From: Sycobia sp. Sy_11
Taxonomy: Eukaryota > Arthropoda > Insecta > Hymenoptera > Epichrysomallidae
Direction of reading: 5' to 3'
Length of the DNA: 64,000 bases
Assembly: GCA_018907035.1 (NCBI GenBank)
Contig: JACCIC010000217.1
Coordinates: forward strand, 341,001 to 405,000
Positions 42,430 through 52,870 of this stretch are shown here, piece after piece. The translations under genes and the position numbers were made by a program. How positions within the stretch are numbered: the stretch's first letter is position 1; each line of letters opens with the position of its first letter. The notes under the pieces are model-generated. The model saw nothing but the letters and a program-made list of their open reading frames with translations. It had not been told where the DNA came from and did not search any database.

Positions 42430-43247
42430 TACAATCTGATCAAAATTTGACCCGGACTCGTGCATTTAACTCGCGCATAAAGTGAATTGGTAAAAGATTT
42501 CCCTATATAAAAGTTTGTCTGGCGATTTGACTATGGACTCATGGTGCGTTCCCTGTAGCGGATTTTTGAGTTTCGCAAAGAGGAAAAAGTCACAGGGAGC
42601 CAAATCTGGCGAATACGGTGACTGAGCGATGACTTTCATTTCGTGTTTGGCCAAAAATGAGACACAATCATGCTGGAATGTGCCGGCGCATTATCGTGGT
42701 GAAAAAACCATGAATTGTCTGCCCACAAATCCGGTCGTTTACGAAAAATTGCTTAACTTAGACGCCTCCAAATGGCTAAGTAATACCCCTTATTGACCGC
42801 TTGAGCTCCTAGGACGAATTCATGGTAAACTACCCGATGGTAATCGAAAAAAACGATGAGCATCACTTTGATTTTTGGTCAATGGGCGACTTGCATGAGG
42901 CAAGTTTTCGACGACTTTATGACCTTCACTGAATGCTTTGTGCCACTCAAATACTTGCTTCTACGATACAGTAGACTCCCCAAAACACTTATGTAACATT
43001 TTCAGCGATTCCACAGCCGTAATTCCATTGGAAATACAAAATTTTAAGCGTCCATAGGCAATATCGCCAGATAAACTTTTTGCGTCGTAAACAAACAGCT
43101 GATAAACTCACACTAATGGAGATATAGCGCTCAAATTTCCAACGAACATCAAGAAAGTTTGTACTAATATAGCAAAAAATTTTCATCGATTCAGTTTACG
43201 CGCGGAATTTAAATGCACCAGTACGAGTCAAATTTTATCAGATGGTA
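42430..43247 (-). mobile_element. Internally deleted mariner-type element with ~55-bp inverted ends
   Basis: The ends TACAATCTGATCAAAATTTG (42430) and, on the minus strand, TACCATCTGATAAAATTTGA (43247) continue as imperfect inverted repeats for about 55 bp. Inside, on the minus strand, are an N-terminal part (KQVFEWHKAFSEGHKVVENL), then FFHHDNAPAHSSMIV with the second catalytic Asp, and 42654-42466 with SPYSPDLAPCDFFLFAKLKN, the third Asp motif. The middle with the first Asp is gone. It is a different mariner family from the copy at 40848. Confidence 0.85.
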
Positions 43248-43249
43248 AG

Positions 43250-43640
43250 TTTTAGGATATATACATATTTCATAAACATTTAATCTATGAAATATTTTGC
43301 TAGTCATACATACTTATTATAATCAATAAACAGAAGAAAATTACCAGACAAACTGAATGTGAATTAATAAATACTCTTTCATTGGTCTTACAGTCCAATC
43401 AAATCAATCGAAAACAATACGTAACAATATCAATGCATATCCACACAAACATTAATACATCAATACACAAAAATAATAAAAATAAAAATAAAAATTAAAT
43501 TAAAAATTATAATGACAGTCAGACTGCCCTTATATACAGTCACCCCCGTAGACTAATCTGAAAATAAAATATTAGCTGAAAAATTTTTTTTTGTTAGTAA
43601 AGTGTAATCTGACTGTCCCCAACACCTGTACCTAATTGAA
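43250..43640. other. AT-rich spacer at the end of the Penelope-like element
   Basis: AT-rich DNA. gacagtcaga (about 43513) and tctgactgtc (about 43608) form a 10-bp inverted repeat at the 3' side of the Penelope-like element. No gene. Confidence 0.5.
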
Positions 43641-43641
43641 G

Positions 43642-43691
43642 ATCCAGTCCAACATTTCGAGCTCGCTACGGCTCCTCATCAGAGACTAAAT
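43642..43691 (-). ncRNA. Hammerhead-ribozyme-like motif of the PLE
   Basis: On the minus strand: ATTTAGTCT, then CTGATGAG, then GAGC-loop-GCTC, then GAAA, TGTT and GGACTGGAT. The outer arms pair over nine positions with three G-U pairs (stem I), the GAGC/GCTC arms form stem II, and the CUGAUGA and GAAA boxes are those of the hammerhead core. Stem III would be almost absent, as known for PLE hammerheads. One extra G follows CUGAUGA, so activity is uncertain. The predicted cut is after TGTT. Confidence 0.55.
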
Positions 43692-43793
43692 TAAACCTTA
43701 TATTCTAATCTATATATACCTTATCCCCACTACCAAATTTAGTAAATTAAATCTAAATTCTCCCTCTACAAAAATTGTTCAAAACCAAACAAT

Positions 43794-44110
43794 TTAATAA
43801 GGAATGATAAATATTGTCCAATTTATTGACTCTAACATTAAGTTCACATTATTCCGATTCCTGGAAATGTGATTACTTTCAAGACTCTCCCGTTTATACT
43901 TATTATTAATACCATGTTCCAAAATATCCACATTCACAAAATCAAAAGAATGTAAAAACTTTAAACAATGCTCCTTTAAACCCGAAGTAATATGTGAACT
44001 ACGCAAACAATATTTATGTTCATAAATTCTCTTTTTTAAATATCTACCTGTTTGTTTTATTACAATCCATACAATTAATTTTGTAAACAACTCCTGATCT
44101 TAAGCATAAG
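43794..44110 (-). pseudogene. GIY-YIG endonuclease remnant of the PLE
   Basis: The frame contains KQTGRYLKKRIYEHKYCLRS, LKEHCLKFLHSFDFVNVDIL and KRESLESNHISRNRNNVN, which are the middle and end of the PLE GIY-YIG nuclease, with the R in the T-G-R-x-L-x-x-R motif and the Glu of K-R-E-S-L-E. The G-I-Y start lies in the preceding, decayed 50 bp. A stop separates it from the RT. Confidence 0.75.
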
Positions 44111-44181
44111 TCATCCCTAACTTTGCAATTATTAAACAACTTACTTAAATTATTGCTATTTTTAAAGAAAATTTGAATGTT

Positions 44182-44888
44182 CTATTTCCGAAAAATTCTT
44201 TTAATTCTTTCAGATAATCTTCTAACATATGGTAAGACAATCATTTTGCCTCTGTTAACTTCAACTCGTGCATTATGTTTATTTTCGGTATTATAAATGT
44301 CAAGCAATCTCTCAGCAATTAATCTATTAATAAATTCAATTGGATAATCATTAGTAATTAAAGTTTCTCTTACTATCTGTAAATTATTGGGTCTAAAATC
44401 TTTATGTGATAATTTTATTGCTCTTTCAATGATACCTTTTAATGCTCCAATTTTGTTTCTGAATTGGTGGTGTGAATTAAAATCTAAAAACCTGTCTGAC
44501 CAAGTAGGCTTTCTGTACCAATTAAGTTTTACCTTATTATTACTACAGCTAATGACATTAATGTCCAGAAAACTCAACTGATTATTAACCTCAAACTCCC
44601 TTGTAAATTTAATTTTGGCATGTACAGAATGAAAAACATCCACCATTTCATCCACAAAAACTTCTGGACCAATTGTAAAGATATCATCAACATATGTCTT
44701 GATATCATTGGTATAAAAAGCAATTTTGACAAAGCTATACTTTCTAAATTTTCCATAACTAAATTAGCTATAACCGGTGACAAAGGTGACTCCATTGGAC
44801 ATCCGTATTTTTGTTCATAAAATTTATTATCAAATAAAAAAATTGTGTTATTCAAAACTAAATTAATTGCTTTAATAAACTCATTCAT
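44182..44888 (-). pseudogene. PLE reverse transcriptase
   Basis: 44888-44574 holds EQKYGCPMESPLSPVIANLV, the RT motif before the active site (normally C-P-M-G-S-P-L-S-P). The active-site Y-V-D-D region follows in another frame at about 44700-44680 (TYVDDIFTIGPEVF on the minus strand). 44655-44182 continues with HAKIKFTREFEVNNQLSFLD, KLNWYRKPTWSDRFLDFNSH and the conserved thumb ALKGIIERAIKLSHKDF. There is one frameshift between the two frames at about 44730. Confidence 0.85.
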
Positions 44889-44949
44889 TGTTAATTTTGT
44901 ATGTGAATTAATTTCATGCCACTTCCAAACTGAATGTAGCAGAGGATTA

Positions 44950-45880
44950 ATTTATTGATTAATTTAAGATTATAAATATTAATAGCATGTCTGCAATATG
45001 CTCTCAATGCTATTAGGTTTAAGAATAAGTCCCAAAAATACATTTTTCGCTTATGTGCACCTTCTCCAAAATAAAATTAATTAAAAACGTTCTTTGTCAA
45101 AAGTACATATTCTGTCATATTGCATTATTAAAATATTTGGATATAATATATTTAATTGTTGATTGGGATGAACTATATATTTATATATTTTGAATGATTA
45201 TTTTTAATTTTGCCTTTTTATTTCTCATTTCAAATAAGAAAATGTTTAATGTATTACATTTTATTTTTTAATGTGTATCTAGTAAACTAAACTAATCAGA
45301 TTATGATAAAATCAAGGTTAACGTTCAAAGAAATTAACTTAACATTACAATATTTTTAATCGCCTTTGACGAACTGTGATCTATCCTTTCGCAATCAATA
45401 TAGACTATACCATTTTTGTAAAATTCATAATAATTTTGTAAATAATCATTTGATTATTTTTTATATTTTTAAACTATCCTAAATAATTATATTTGACACA
45501 TAAATATCTTTTATGGAGAAGACAGAGGGACGCCAAGGCATTTTATAGTTTCGGTATGAGCATAAAGGTATTTTTAAAATTATATGTCATGGTTCTCTAT
45601 GTATCGTCGATATTGTGATTACTGCAATAATCACCAGATATTTGTTTTAATTGTGCAGAAATATTAATTTCCTCCCACCCGTTGATCGTACTTGACGCAA
45701 ATGCTGCTTGCTTAGTGAGACAAAACTGAAATCCCTAGATCGTAAGGAGCGGATATGCAACGTGTATGTGTATTCAGTAATTAAATAATATAATTTTTTT
45801 TAAAAAAAGACTGCATTTCATTGATCTTTAAATAGAGGTTCAACTTAAGCCGGTAAATATGGACAAGATGCAATTAATTT
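44950..45880. other. AT-rich spacer, no gene seen
   Basis: AT-rich DNA between the PLE and element D. No coding frame or transposon end is visible. Confidence 0.55.
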
Positions 45881-45899
45881 TACATCAAAATTTTTAATG

Positions 45900-46720
45900 G
45901 TTTAATAGAGTCTGCGCCGAATGCCATTAGATGTTCGTTTTTAGTAATTTTGTGAGTAGTAATTTTATATCTGCCAAGAATTATATGAAGCACGCATACT
46001 ACCCGATCATTCCTAGGAATGCTCGCAGCTGCTTTAGGTTGGAGCGCCTTGGGTACTTGCTCACTGAACAAGTCTTTTCCGGGTCAGTGCGCAGTCCGTT
46101 TTCACCTATTATATATCCGAGGTACTTGAGCTACGGGTAGCGAAACTGGAATTTATTCTTGTTAATTTGTAATTCGACTTCATTAAGGCGGATGAGTACT
46201 GGTGTTAGTAGATTAATATGTTGCTTAAATGTTTTCATAGCAACGATGATATGGTGTAAATAGACGAAAATGATCAGTTGCCACTGGAGTCCAAAAATGA
46301 AATCCATACGTCACTGAAATATAGCTGAGGGTCGGTCAACACATATCAGAGCCATGTGTATTGGAAGATTCTTTTCTGCTTGTAGACTTGGCTTGAGTCT
46401 ATGTTCGACAGATACCGAGTATTTCTTAGGTTGTCTAATAAGACGTCCATGTGAAGCAGCGGATAAACATCTTTCTTTTAGATCTGATTTACCGTCCTGT
46501 AGTCGATACAGAATCGAATTTTTCCATTTTTCTTTGGAAATATAACAGGGCAGCTGCTCTATGGCCTTTAGAATTATTCAATGATACGTTCTGCTAACAG
46601 TCTATCAATCTCCTCGTGTATTTACTTCCGTATGCGATCAGGGATATGACGCAGGCGTTGTTTAATGGGGTGACGCCTTTGGACGTCTATTGAATGCGGC
46701 CCCATCTGTGCTCGTTGGAG
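45900..46720 (-). pseudogene. RT of Gypsy element D with the active site changed to YLHH
   Basis: On the minus strand it reads IDVQRRHPIKQRLRHIPDRI, then SSCPVIFPKKNGKIRFCIDY, then the first-Asp region NIDSSQV, then FVYLHHIIVAMKTFKQHI at about 46255-46215. The catalytic YMDD has become YLHH, so both Asp are lost. The thumb follows (DPEKTCSVSKYPRRSNLKQL, AFLGMIG). Confidence 0.8.
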
Positions 46721-46939
46721 TGTTTCGCTTGGCGTAGGTATTAGTCAGTTTAGTATCCGCTCGAGCTCTAGTCTTTTTGAGTTAATCAGGCTGGCTACTT
46801 CATGGACTGGTGCAAAGGCCATGATTGTTTCCCGTAAGTTGTTTTATTAGATCAGAAAGCGCCAGACTATTTTTCGCGGTGTGTGCCATGTCGCATTCGC
46901 GAAATTTATGTCAATTTTCATGTTCATGGAGATGTCGTA

Positions 46940-47286
46940 TTTCAGAGATTTGCTACTACAAATCGTGCCTTATTTTGTTCGTCATCGATGTTAAGTAACA
47001 GGTCAATTTCTCCGTCGTTGTAACAGAACTTTCCTTCTGGCATCTGCATGTAAAAAGTTAAAGTTAATGGGATTATTGCTGATTGAACCAACTTACCCGC
47101 ACCGGGATCCACATATAACTTTCTTACGTCGGGGTCGTTCAGCTCGGAGAATATTTTTCGCATTAGTTCAATGTTTAGGAAGAATTGACTTTTATCTTCG
47201 TAGATTGGTGTACTGGGGTGTGTGCTTGTCACATCACTTGCCTGCAGGCAACCATAGTTAGCAGTGCGATTTACAGTTGGAGTCAT
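46940..47286 (-). pseudogene. Protease of Gypsy element D
   Basis: FFLNIELMRKIFSELNDPDV aligns with the active-site region of element C (FFLNIEITGKIFPVLIDIGA), but the D-[ST]-G triplet is gone. It continues GKLVQSAIIPLTLTFYMQMP and FCYNDGEIDLLLNID. The agreement with C places the two in one family. Confidence 0.7.
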
Positions 47287-47374
47287 ATCATAAAAGGTGT
47301 CAAGGAAGGCTCCATGATATACATTCAGTAAACGTTCCCCGATATCTTACGGGAACCACAAAGTGAACAGCTCA

Positions 47375-47990
47375 TTATGGCGACGTCTCCTTTTCCACAG
47401 TAATAGCAGTAGAGCTCTTTTCTGTAGGGATATCTGTCGCCTCAATTTCCTGGCTTTTGACAGATCCAACAAGACCTATTGTCGTTGCACTGAGGTCTGC
47501 TGATATTATATGACCTCGATGTTTCATTGCATTGATTTTTGTGATATGACGCCGATATATCTTTTTATCTTTCTCTGTTTGGACATCGTTGTCTGCGATT
47601 TGGTGTTTGTAATCGGGCGTACTGGTTCCGATCGTGATCATTTCAGTGCGGTGATTGAGTATGAGAGGGGCCCCAAGATGGGTTTCTGGTCGACAGATTT
47701 CTATTTTGTCTTCTTCGCAAATAGCTGTGGTTGCGAGAGGGTGATAAGGACTATTGTCTAGGGGAGAATAGCAATACTTTATAACTAGGTGAGGGGCTTT
47801 GCGTCTATCTCGTGTTTCTATCCCTTCGTTATGGGATAGGTTTCGTGGTATTAAGGTGTAATTTATATTTTTTATCCCATTTATCACGGGAATTTGCCTC
47901 TTCATCTGAATGTTTATTTAAGATCGATGCATATGGTTCTATTAGTGTCACTTGTTTCGGTGTAAATCGTTGTTTGTGATCGTCGATGCC
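47375..47990 (-). pseudogene. Gag C-terminus and zinc knuckles of Gypsy element D
   Basis: A frame of 176 codons (47905-47375) contains IETRDRRKAPHLVIKYCYSP, related to SRDRRKEPHRNYSP in element A. In another frame the segment 47490-47360 reads CWICQKPGN, a stop, GDRYPYRKELYCYYCGKGDV and a final Cys pair, two tandem CCHC-type knuckles with damaged His positions. The first matches CWICKRPGHWADRS of element C. Confidence 0.65.
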
Positions 47991-48009
47991 GACAGCATTG
48001 AACGTCTAC

Positions 48010-48647
48010 TGGTTCTCCCTGGCGAGGGGCAAGTTGCCATTCTCACCATGCAATGTTCGATCGATGGTAGTTTTTTGTAGCGACGCTTTAGTTCTCTTTT
48101 CAATTTTATCTGTTAGTTTAGGAGCTGCAACTCGTCTATTGAGCTATATCATTTCTGTTGATTATATCAACGAAGTCGGGATGCAAGTTCCGGTAAATTT
48201 TTTTTGATTTCCGCCATTGTGGTGGTCATTACTACCTAGTGGAAGTTTTCAAAATCAAAAAATTCACTTTCTTTCCTATACATTTAGTACTTTTGCTTTA
48301 ATTGATTCTATAGTTATTTTTACCAAATGTCGATTCAAATTTGATTCAAATCTTCTGGATTTGGTTTTTTACCATTGCTGTGGATTTTTTTAACCTATAG
48401 TGGTTGTCAGAAATTCCTTTTTCTTGTATAGGAAAATGATCCGATAAAAATCTATGTTAGCTTTCATGGGAGGAAGAATAATAGCTGTCAGACGTATACA
48501 GCCAGTACTTTATATACGTCTACAAAGGGATAAAACAAAGGGGACATAACTGTATATTTTAGCAGTACATATTCAAATCAGTTTTCACATTACGGACCTA
48601 AGCGACAGGATTGTCGACAAATGTACACAATATTTTAATAAATAGAA

Positions 48648-48650
<3 letters not shown>
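48010..48650. other. Spacer, no gene seen
   Basis: No supported frame. It contains AT-rich DNA and short simple repeats up to the (TA)n runs at about 48654-48720. Confidence 0.5.
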
Positions 48651-48687
<37 letters not shown>

Positions 48688-48720
48688 ATATTTATATATA
48701 TATATAAATATATATATATA

Positions 48721-48935
48721 CACGAGACCTACGATGGCTCGATTGTTAGAGCGAAGGACTAGTAACTTGGTGATCCGAGTTCGAATCCCGGTCTCGTCCG
48801 ATTGACACAGGCACCGCTGTAATAATTTACATGTGCTTTGTTTACAAACAGATCGTAGACCTCCGTCGCTGATTAGCACCGGTATTTGGAAGCATAAATA
48901 GAGCAATGTTAAATAACATAAAAAAACATAATTAT
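48721..48935 (+). mobile_element. tRNA-derived SINE, copy 1
   Basis: The first ~80 bp look like a tRNA: an A box in TGGCTCGATTG (48735) and a B box GTTCGAATCCC (48779-48789), 44 bp apart, with acgagac/gtctcgt arms. Seven extra bases lie between the 5' arm and the A box, and the anticodon stem is poor, so it is not a tRNA gene. A body of unrelated sequence follows. Its last 66 bp (48855-48920) recur at 49047-49112, before an A-rich tail. This is the layout of a tRNA-headed SINE transcribed by RNA polymerase III. Confidence 0.7.
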
Positions 48936-49046
48936 TTATATTATGTTTCATTATTTGTACAATGAATTACATATATAAAAATAATGCGTGGAAACTTATT
49001 ATTATAAAACGATGTTTTTATTCTTTTTCTTGTTTCGCTACACATG

Positions 49047-49109
49047 GTAGACTTCCGTCGCTGATTAGCACTGGTATTTGGAAGCAGAAATAGAGCGATG
49101 TTAAATAAC

Positions 49110-49112
<3 letters not shown>
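49047..49112 (+). mobile_element. tRNA-derived SINE, 5'-truncated copy 2
   Basis: 66 bp match copy 1 at 62 positions, without gaps (the differences are C/T, C/T, T/G and A/G). Both copies end ttaaataacata. The head is missing, as in a truncated retroposed copy. A (TA)n array follows directly. Confidence 0.7.
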
Positions 49113-49172
<60 letters not shown>

Positions 49173-49660
49173 TGTATATAAACTTCCCAAACTTATAAAA
49201 AATATATGAATATCGATATTACATATAAGCAAATATAGAGATATATTATCAGATAAATAGATTAAGGTAATTTCTAGAATATGTTTTATTCCAAATTATA
49301 AGCCATACATAATAGTGTTCTTTATACTACAGTGTATTGTTTTTTGTACACTATAACAAGTGGAAGTATCTCCTATAATTTTACTAATTAATCGATTATG
49401 ATATTTATATATTGTTATCAACAAATTTCTCTAATTAATTACACAATACTCATGATAATAAAGGGTGACTCTATTTCACTTGTACATGCACTATTGTTAG
49501 CTTTCCTATACATATAAGTGTAATGTAAATAATTAATGGATAGGAAGCACATTATTCACTATATATATTATATATTGGTTACATTAAAGTCTCTCTAGCT
49601 GTGGTGAATATTATTGCAGTTTTATGACTATGTGTGCATCTTTTGTATAAATATCAGAGA
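49105..49660. repeat. (TA)n array and AT-rich spacer
   Basis: (TA)n occupies about 49113-49168. The remaining AT-rich sequence holds no supported feature. Confidence 0.7.
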
Positions 49661-49928
49661 CATGTTATCGTACATAATATGTATAGCCTATCGAAACTCT
49701 TATTGTGTGAATTTGCAAAGAGAGAAGGGTATGACGAATTAGAGTGACGTTAAAGACCATCAGGTAAGAAGGAAACAATTTTGGTAGTTGCATGTGGAAG
49801 TCGGACTCGGCAAGAGAAGTTGGTGGTGTCATGGTAAATGAATAGTTTTGATGATGATGCTTTTGAGTACATTCTGAAAGAGTACACTCAGTTTTTAAAT
49901 TATAAGCATGAGCGCCGTTTTCGGCGGT

Positions 49929-49930
<2 letters not shown>

Positions 49931-49971
<41 letters not shown>
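49931..49971. repeat. (TA)n array
   Basis: About 40 bp of TA dinucleotides. Frames that cross it are artefacts. Confidence 0.9.
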
Positions 49972-49975
<4 letters not shown>

Positions 49976-50121
49976 GACGGATATCGCGAAAACCGCATGC
50001 GTTCGTTACCCCGCGTCCATAATCTTTATCTCCAGTAATAGCCCCTGTACATTGTCTATATCTGAATACGTACATATATGTGTATCTATTATTAGTTATC
50101 TAGTTATCTATTAGTGTAAGT

Positions 50122-50166
50122 ATTGTTACAGAACGACGACGACACCCATGGAGGAAGAGGTAAATA

Positions 50167-50198
<32 letters not shown>

Positions 50199-50570
50199 CG
50201 AGACAGGGGAACGGGGGATTGACGTCGTACGGAGTCAGTATCAGGCTTGCCTTGAAGAGACAAGGAGCCCGAATTCATTACCGGCCGAGCAACCGTTGAG
50301 TTTCCCGCTGCCCCAAACTGCTTTCGTGAATGCCATCGTAGTACGGTCCGACCCTCAGCGCCCGGACTTCCTATAGCCGCCTGCTGCCGTTTCCTGATTA
50401 GCGTTCTCGCCTCCCCGCGTGGCCAACTCGTTTTACCTCTCTCACTCTCTTTCTCTCTCACTCTCTCTCTCTCTCACTATTTTTCATCTCCATCCTCGAG
50501 CACGCAGACATTATCGCGGCCTTTAGCCTGCGTTCAAAGTATGCGGATCGAGTACCGCTATCGCTGTTTG
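50122..50570. promoter_or_regulatory. CpG-rich island with (GA)n and (CT)n tracts, promoter or solo LTR
   Basis: Starting TGTTACAGAACGACGACGAC at 50125, a CG-rich block holds (GA)n at 50166-50200 and (CT)n at about 50437-50478. It stands out from AT-rich flanks. It could be a solo LTR (TG start, but no convincing CA end) or a host promoter/first exon. Confidence 0.3.
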
Positions 50571-50694
50571 CTTTTTGTATTTGTTAATTTCAATTTTTAT
50601 CAAATTACATTTTAATTTTAATTTAGCGAGCTTTACATGACATCCAAGTAGTCACTTATTGCATTAATGTAAATATTTTTTACATTATTATTGC

Positions 50695-51420
50695 ATGGGT
50701 ATGACGGCTAAAATAATATCTGAAAAAATAGTTTTTATTCGTTTTAACCAACAAAAATTGCGAGCAGATGATTATATACATCTTCAAGATACTGTGCAGC
50801 AAGATGCTAACCTTAATCTTAAGAATATAGGCCAACCCATAGTACTTTCTTCAATAGTTACTGGATTTCCAAGTTATATGTACTAGAAAGCGCAAGATCC
50901 TATGACTTATGTTCATAAATATAGACGCCCAGATTAATTTATAACGTTTACTCGCAACCCAATATTGCCAGAAATCAAACAGGGATTCTTTTCTGATCAA
51001 ACTACCAAAGATAGACATGATATTATTTCTAGAGTTTTTCACTTAATTTTAAAGAAATTAATTTATCTCATTACTAAAAACGTAGTATTTAGTAAAATAA
51101 ATCGATATTCACTCTGTGTTCAGTAACAAAAATGAGGGTTATCTTATGCTTATATTTTGGAGTGATTTGAAACTAAAATTCAACGGCTAAAATCGATAAA
51201 ATAATTGCTAATAACCTATCAATATTGTGTAAAATAATATGAAGACACGTGTATGATGGTCCATGTGTAGATATTAATAGATTGTTATCATGTATGATCA
51301 AAGAAAAATCTTCCTAAAGCATTTGTGTCTGATACTCACACTTCCGATACTGCTTGTCTCATTTATCGCAGTTTAAATTCTAAAAAAGGTGGTATCACAA
51401 TAGATTTGAATATGCGTGGT
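50695..51420 (+). mobile_element. Helitron Rep/helicase fragment, HUH motif mutated
   Basis: Plus-strand text matches the Rep domain of Helitrons: QKLRADDYIHLQDTVQQDAN, IGQPIVLSSIVTGFPSYMY, then KAQDPMTYVHKYRRPD and FITFTRNPILPEIKQ. At about 51130-51160 the HUH region (normally L-P-H-A-H-I-L) reads L-S-Y-A-Y-I-L, so both catalytic His have become Tyr. It goes on with CMMVHV and SKKNLPKAFVSDTHTSDTAC. The helicase part is absent and many stops are present. A Helitron transposes by rolling circle using this HUH nuclease. Confidence 0.88.
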
Positions 51421-51429
51421 AACTTAACC

Positions 51430-52170
51430 CGTTAGTGCCAATGCGGATTTTTTTTGACATTAGATTTTTCCATAGGTTCGAAAGGTTTCTATAGGTAATT
51501 TTAGTAGCTCCTGATAAAGGGGTAGTTTTTTTACCCTTGGATATTAAAAAGTATTTGTAGTCTATATTTGTTGCTGCAAACACGATTATCTTTATGGATA
51601 TATCTGTAGTAAAAATAAGTTTTGATCAATATTTTGATGATACCTACTCGAAAAAACTAATTAAATTTTTTACAGGTGTGGAAAATAAGGGTGGAGGTTA
51701 AAATTGTCAAATATCGGGAACATAATATTTTTTCGCAGTGAAGCAGGGTACAATGAGATTTTTGAGAGTGCCGAATTCATTTCCGAGATCGATTTTCGTA
51801 TTCCACCATTTTACAAGAGGGAGCAAGTAAGGAATCTCAGAAATGAATTCGGCACCCTTTTCAGCATCAGATCAATCTGGCTTCAGCCCCAAATAATATC
51901 CGTCAATGAAAGGATAGCTCGCACTGTAGTGATGAGGGCAGAATCTTTTTGCGACCGCCTATTTTTCGCTAAGTTGAGAGAAATAAGATCGTGAAAGACC
52001 GTCAAAAAACGTTTGAGGACGCTAAAGATTTTGAATGAAGATGACATTTTGAGTTAAAAGCAAAAGGGACAAATGTTAAATGTTGCACAATAATTTTTAA
52101 CAGTTTAAAAACTATGGTAAAAATCTAAAATTATGGAGAATGAGTGCGATATAAACTGACTAAAAGGCAG
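51430..52170 (+). other. Spacer with a 96-codon frame and a 22-nt inverted repeat
   Basis: The frame 51704-51994 (start MSNIGNIIFFRSEAGYNEIF) matches no family I know. Within it gtgccgaattcatttccgag (51768) and its partner ending 51855 form an inverted repeat of 22 bp. The rest is unassigned AT-rich DNA. Confidence 0.4.
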
Positions 52171-52179
52171 ATGGAAAAC

Positions 52180-52760
52180 CGAAAGCAGACTTGTGAAATT
52201 TTGCTTCAAAGAAAAAAGAAATTTAATTTTGAATCGAATTTTTACTGGTGATGAAAAGTAGATATATTATCAGGAGACTGAATGGAAAAAATTATCGGTT
52301 AATCCGAGACGACCTTCAGCATTGACTACCAAACCAGATCGATTCGATAAGAAGACAATAATGTCAGCTTCGGGGAACCAGAGTGGTATATGTATTATAA
52401 GTTGTAAAAATCCGCTGAAACAATTAATACTAATCGCTATCGACAATAAATATTTCATTTAAATCATGCAATTATCAAAAAGCGACCAAAATGGGCCAAA
52501 AACACAGCAAGGTAATTTTTCTCTATGACAATTCATCTGCACACAAATCCAAACCAGCTCAGGATACAATCAAAGCTTGGAATTTGTACCTCACCCGCCG
52601 TATTTACCAAACTTGACTCCTTCTGACTCAAAAGATACATTGGCTGAGTAGCGTGGAAGTAAAAAATTGGGTGTCTAAGTCATTGGCTTCAAAAGGCAAA
52701 TAAATCTATTAGCGTGGTATTTCCAAATTGCCAAAAAGGTAATTAAAATGTGGATAAAAC
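52180..52760 (+). mobile_element. Heavily decayed mariner remnant
   Basis: Fragments of a mariner transposase remain on the plus strand: LNRIFTGDEK with the first catalytic Asp (52235-52260), LSVNPRRPSALTTKPDRF, VIFLYDNSSAHKSKPAQ-like with the second Asp (about 52510-52555), and VPHPPYLPNLTPSD with the third (52583-52630). The frame is lost many times. It abuts the next mariner. Confidence 0.7.
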
Positions 52761-52870
52761 AATGACTCATACTTCGAATAAAAAGTTTCCACTTTCCCAT
52801 TACCATCCGTGATTTAATTCGATAAAAAAGCTTACTTTAAACCGATATACTTGGTATATATAGACAGAAT

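Larger units (their letters stand above)
43642..44945 (-). mobile_element. Penelope-like retroelement (PLE), 5'-truncated
   Basis: A minus-strand PLE: RT (44888-44182), a GIY-YIG-type endonuclease remnant (about 44100-43794) and a 3' flank with a hammerhead-like fold (43691-43642). The N-terminal half of the RT is missing beyond 44945. PLEs are retroelements whose RT is related to telomerase and whose endonuclease is GIY-YIG. Confidence 0.88.
45890..48000 (-). mobile_element. Gypsy (Ty3) element D, minus strand, decayed
   Basis: A minus-strand copy of the element A/C lineage: Gag tail and knuckles (48000-47375), protease (47286-46940), RT (46720-45900). RNase H, integrase, ORF3 and LTRs are not found downstream, so the copy is truncated at about 45890. 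Its order and sequence match element C closely, but it has far more stops. Confidence 0.8.

Noticed and set aside
48721..48800. A functional tRNA gene
   Set aside because: The A and B boxes are good, but seven extra bases lie between acceptor arm and A box, the anticodon stem has mismatches and the loop has the wrong size. The body repeat downstream fits a SINE.
50119..50155. A tiny first coding exon (ATGGAGGAAGAG followed by GTAAAT)
   Set aside because: An acceptor-like and a donor-like site flank 28 nt, but the same bases fit a TG-starting LTR and no downstream exon is visible.
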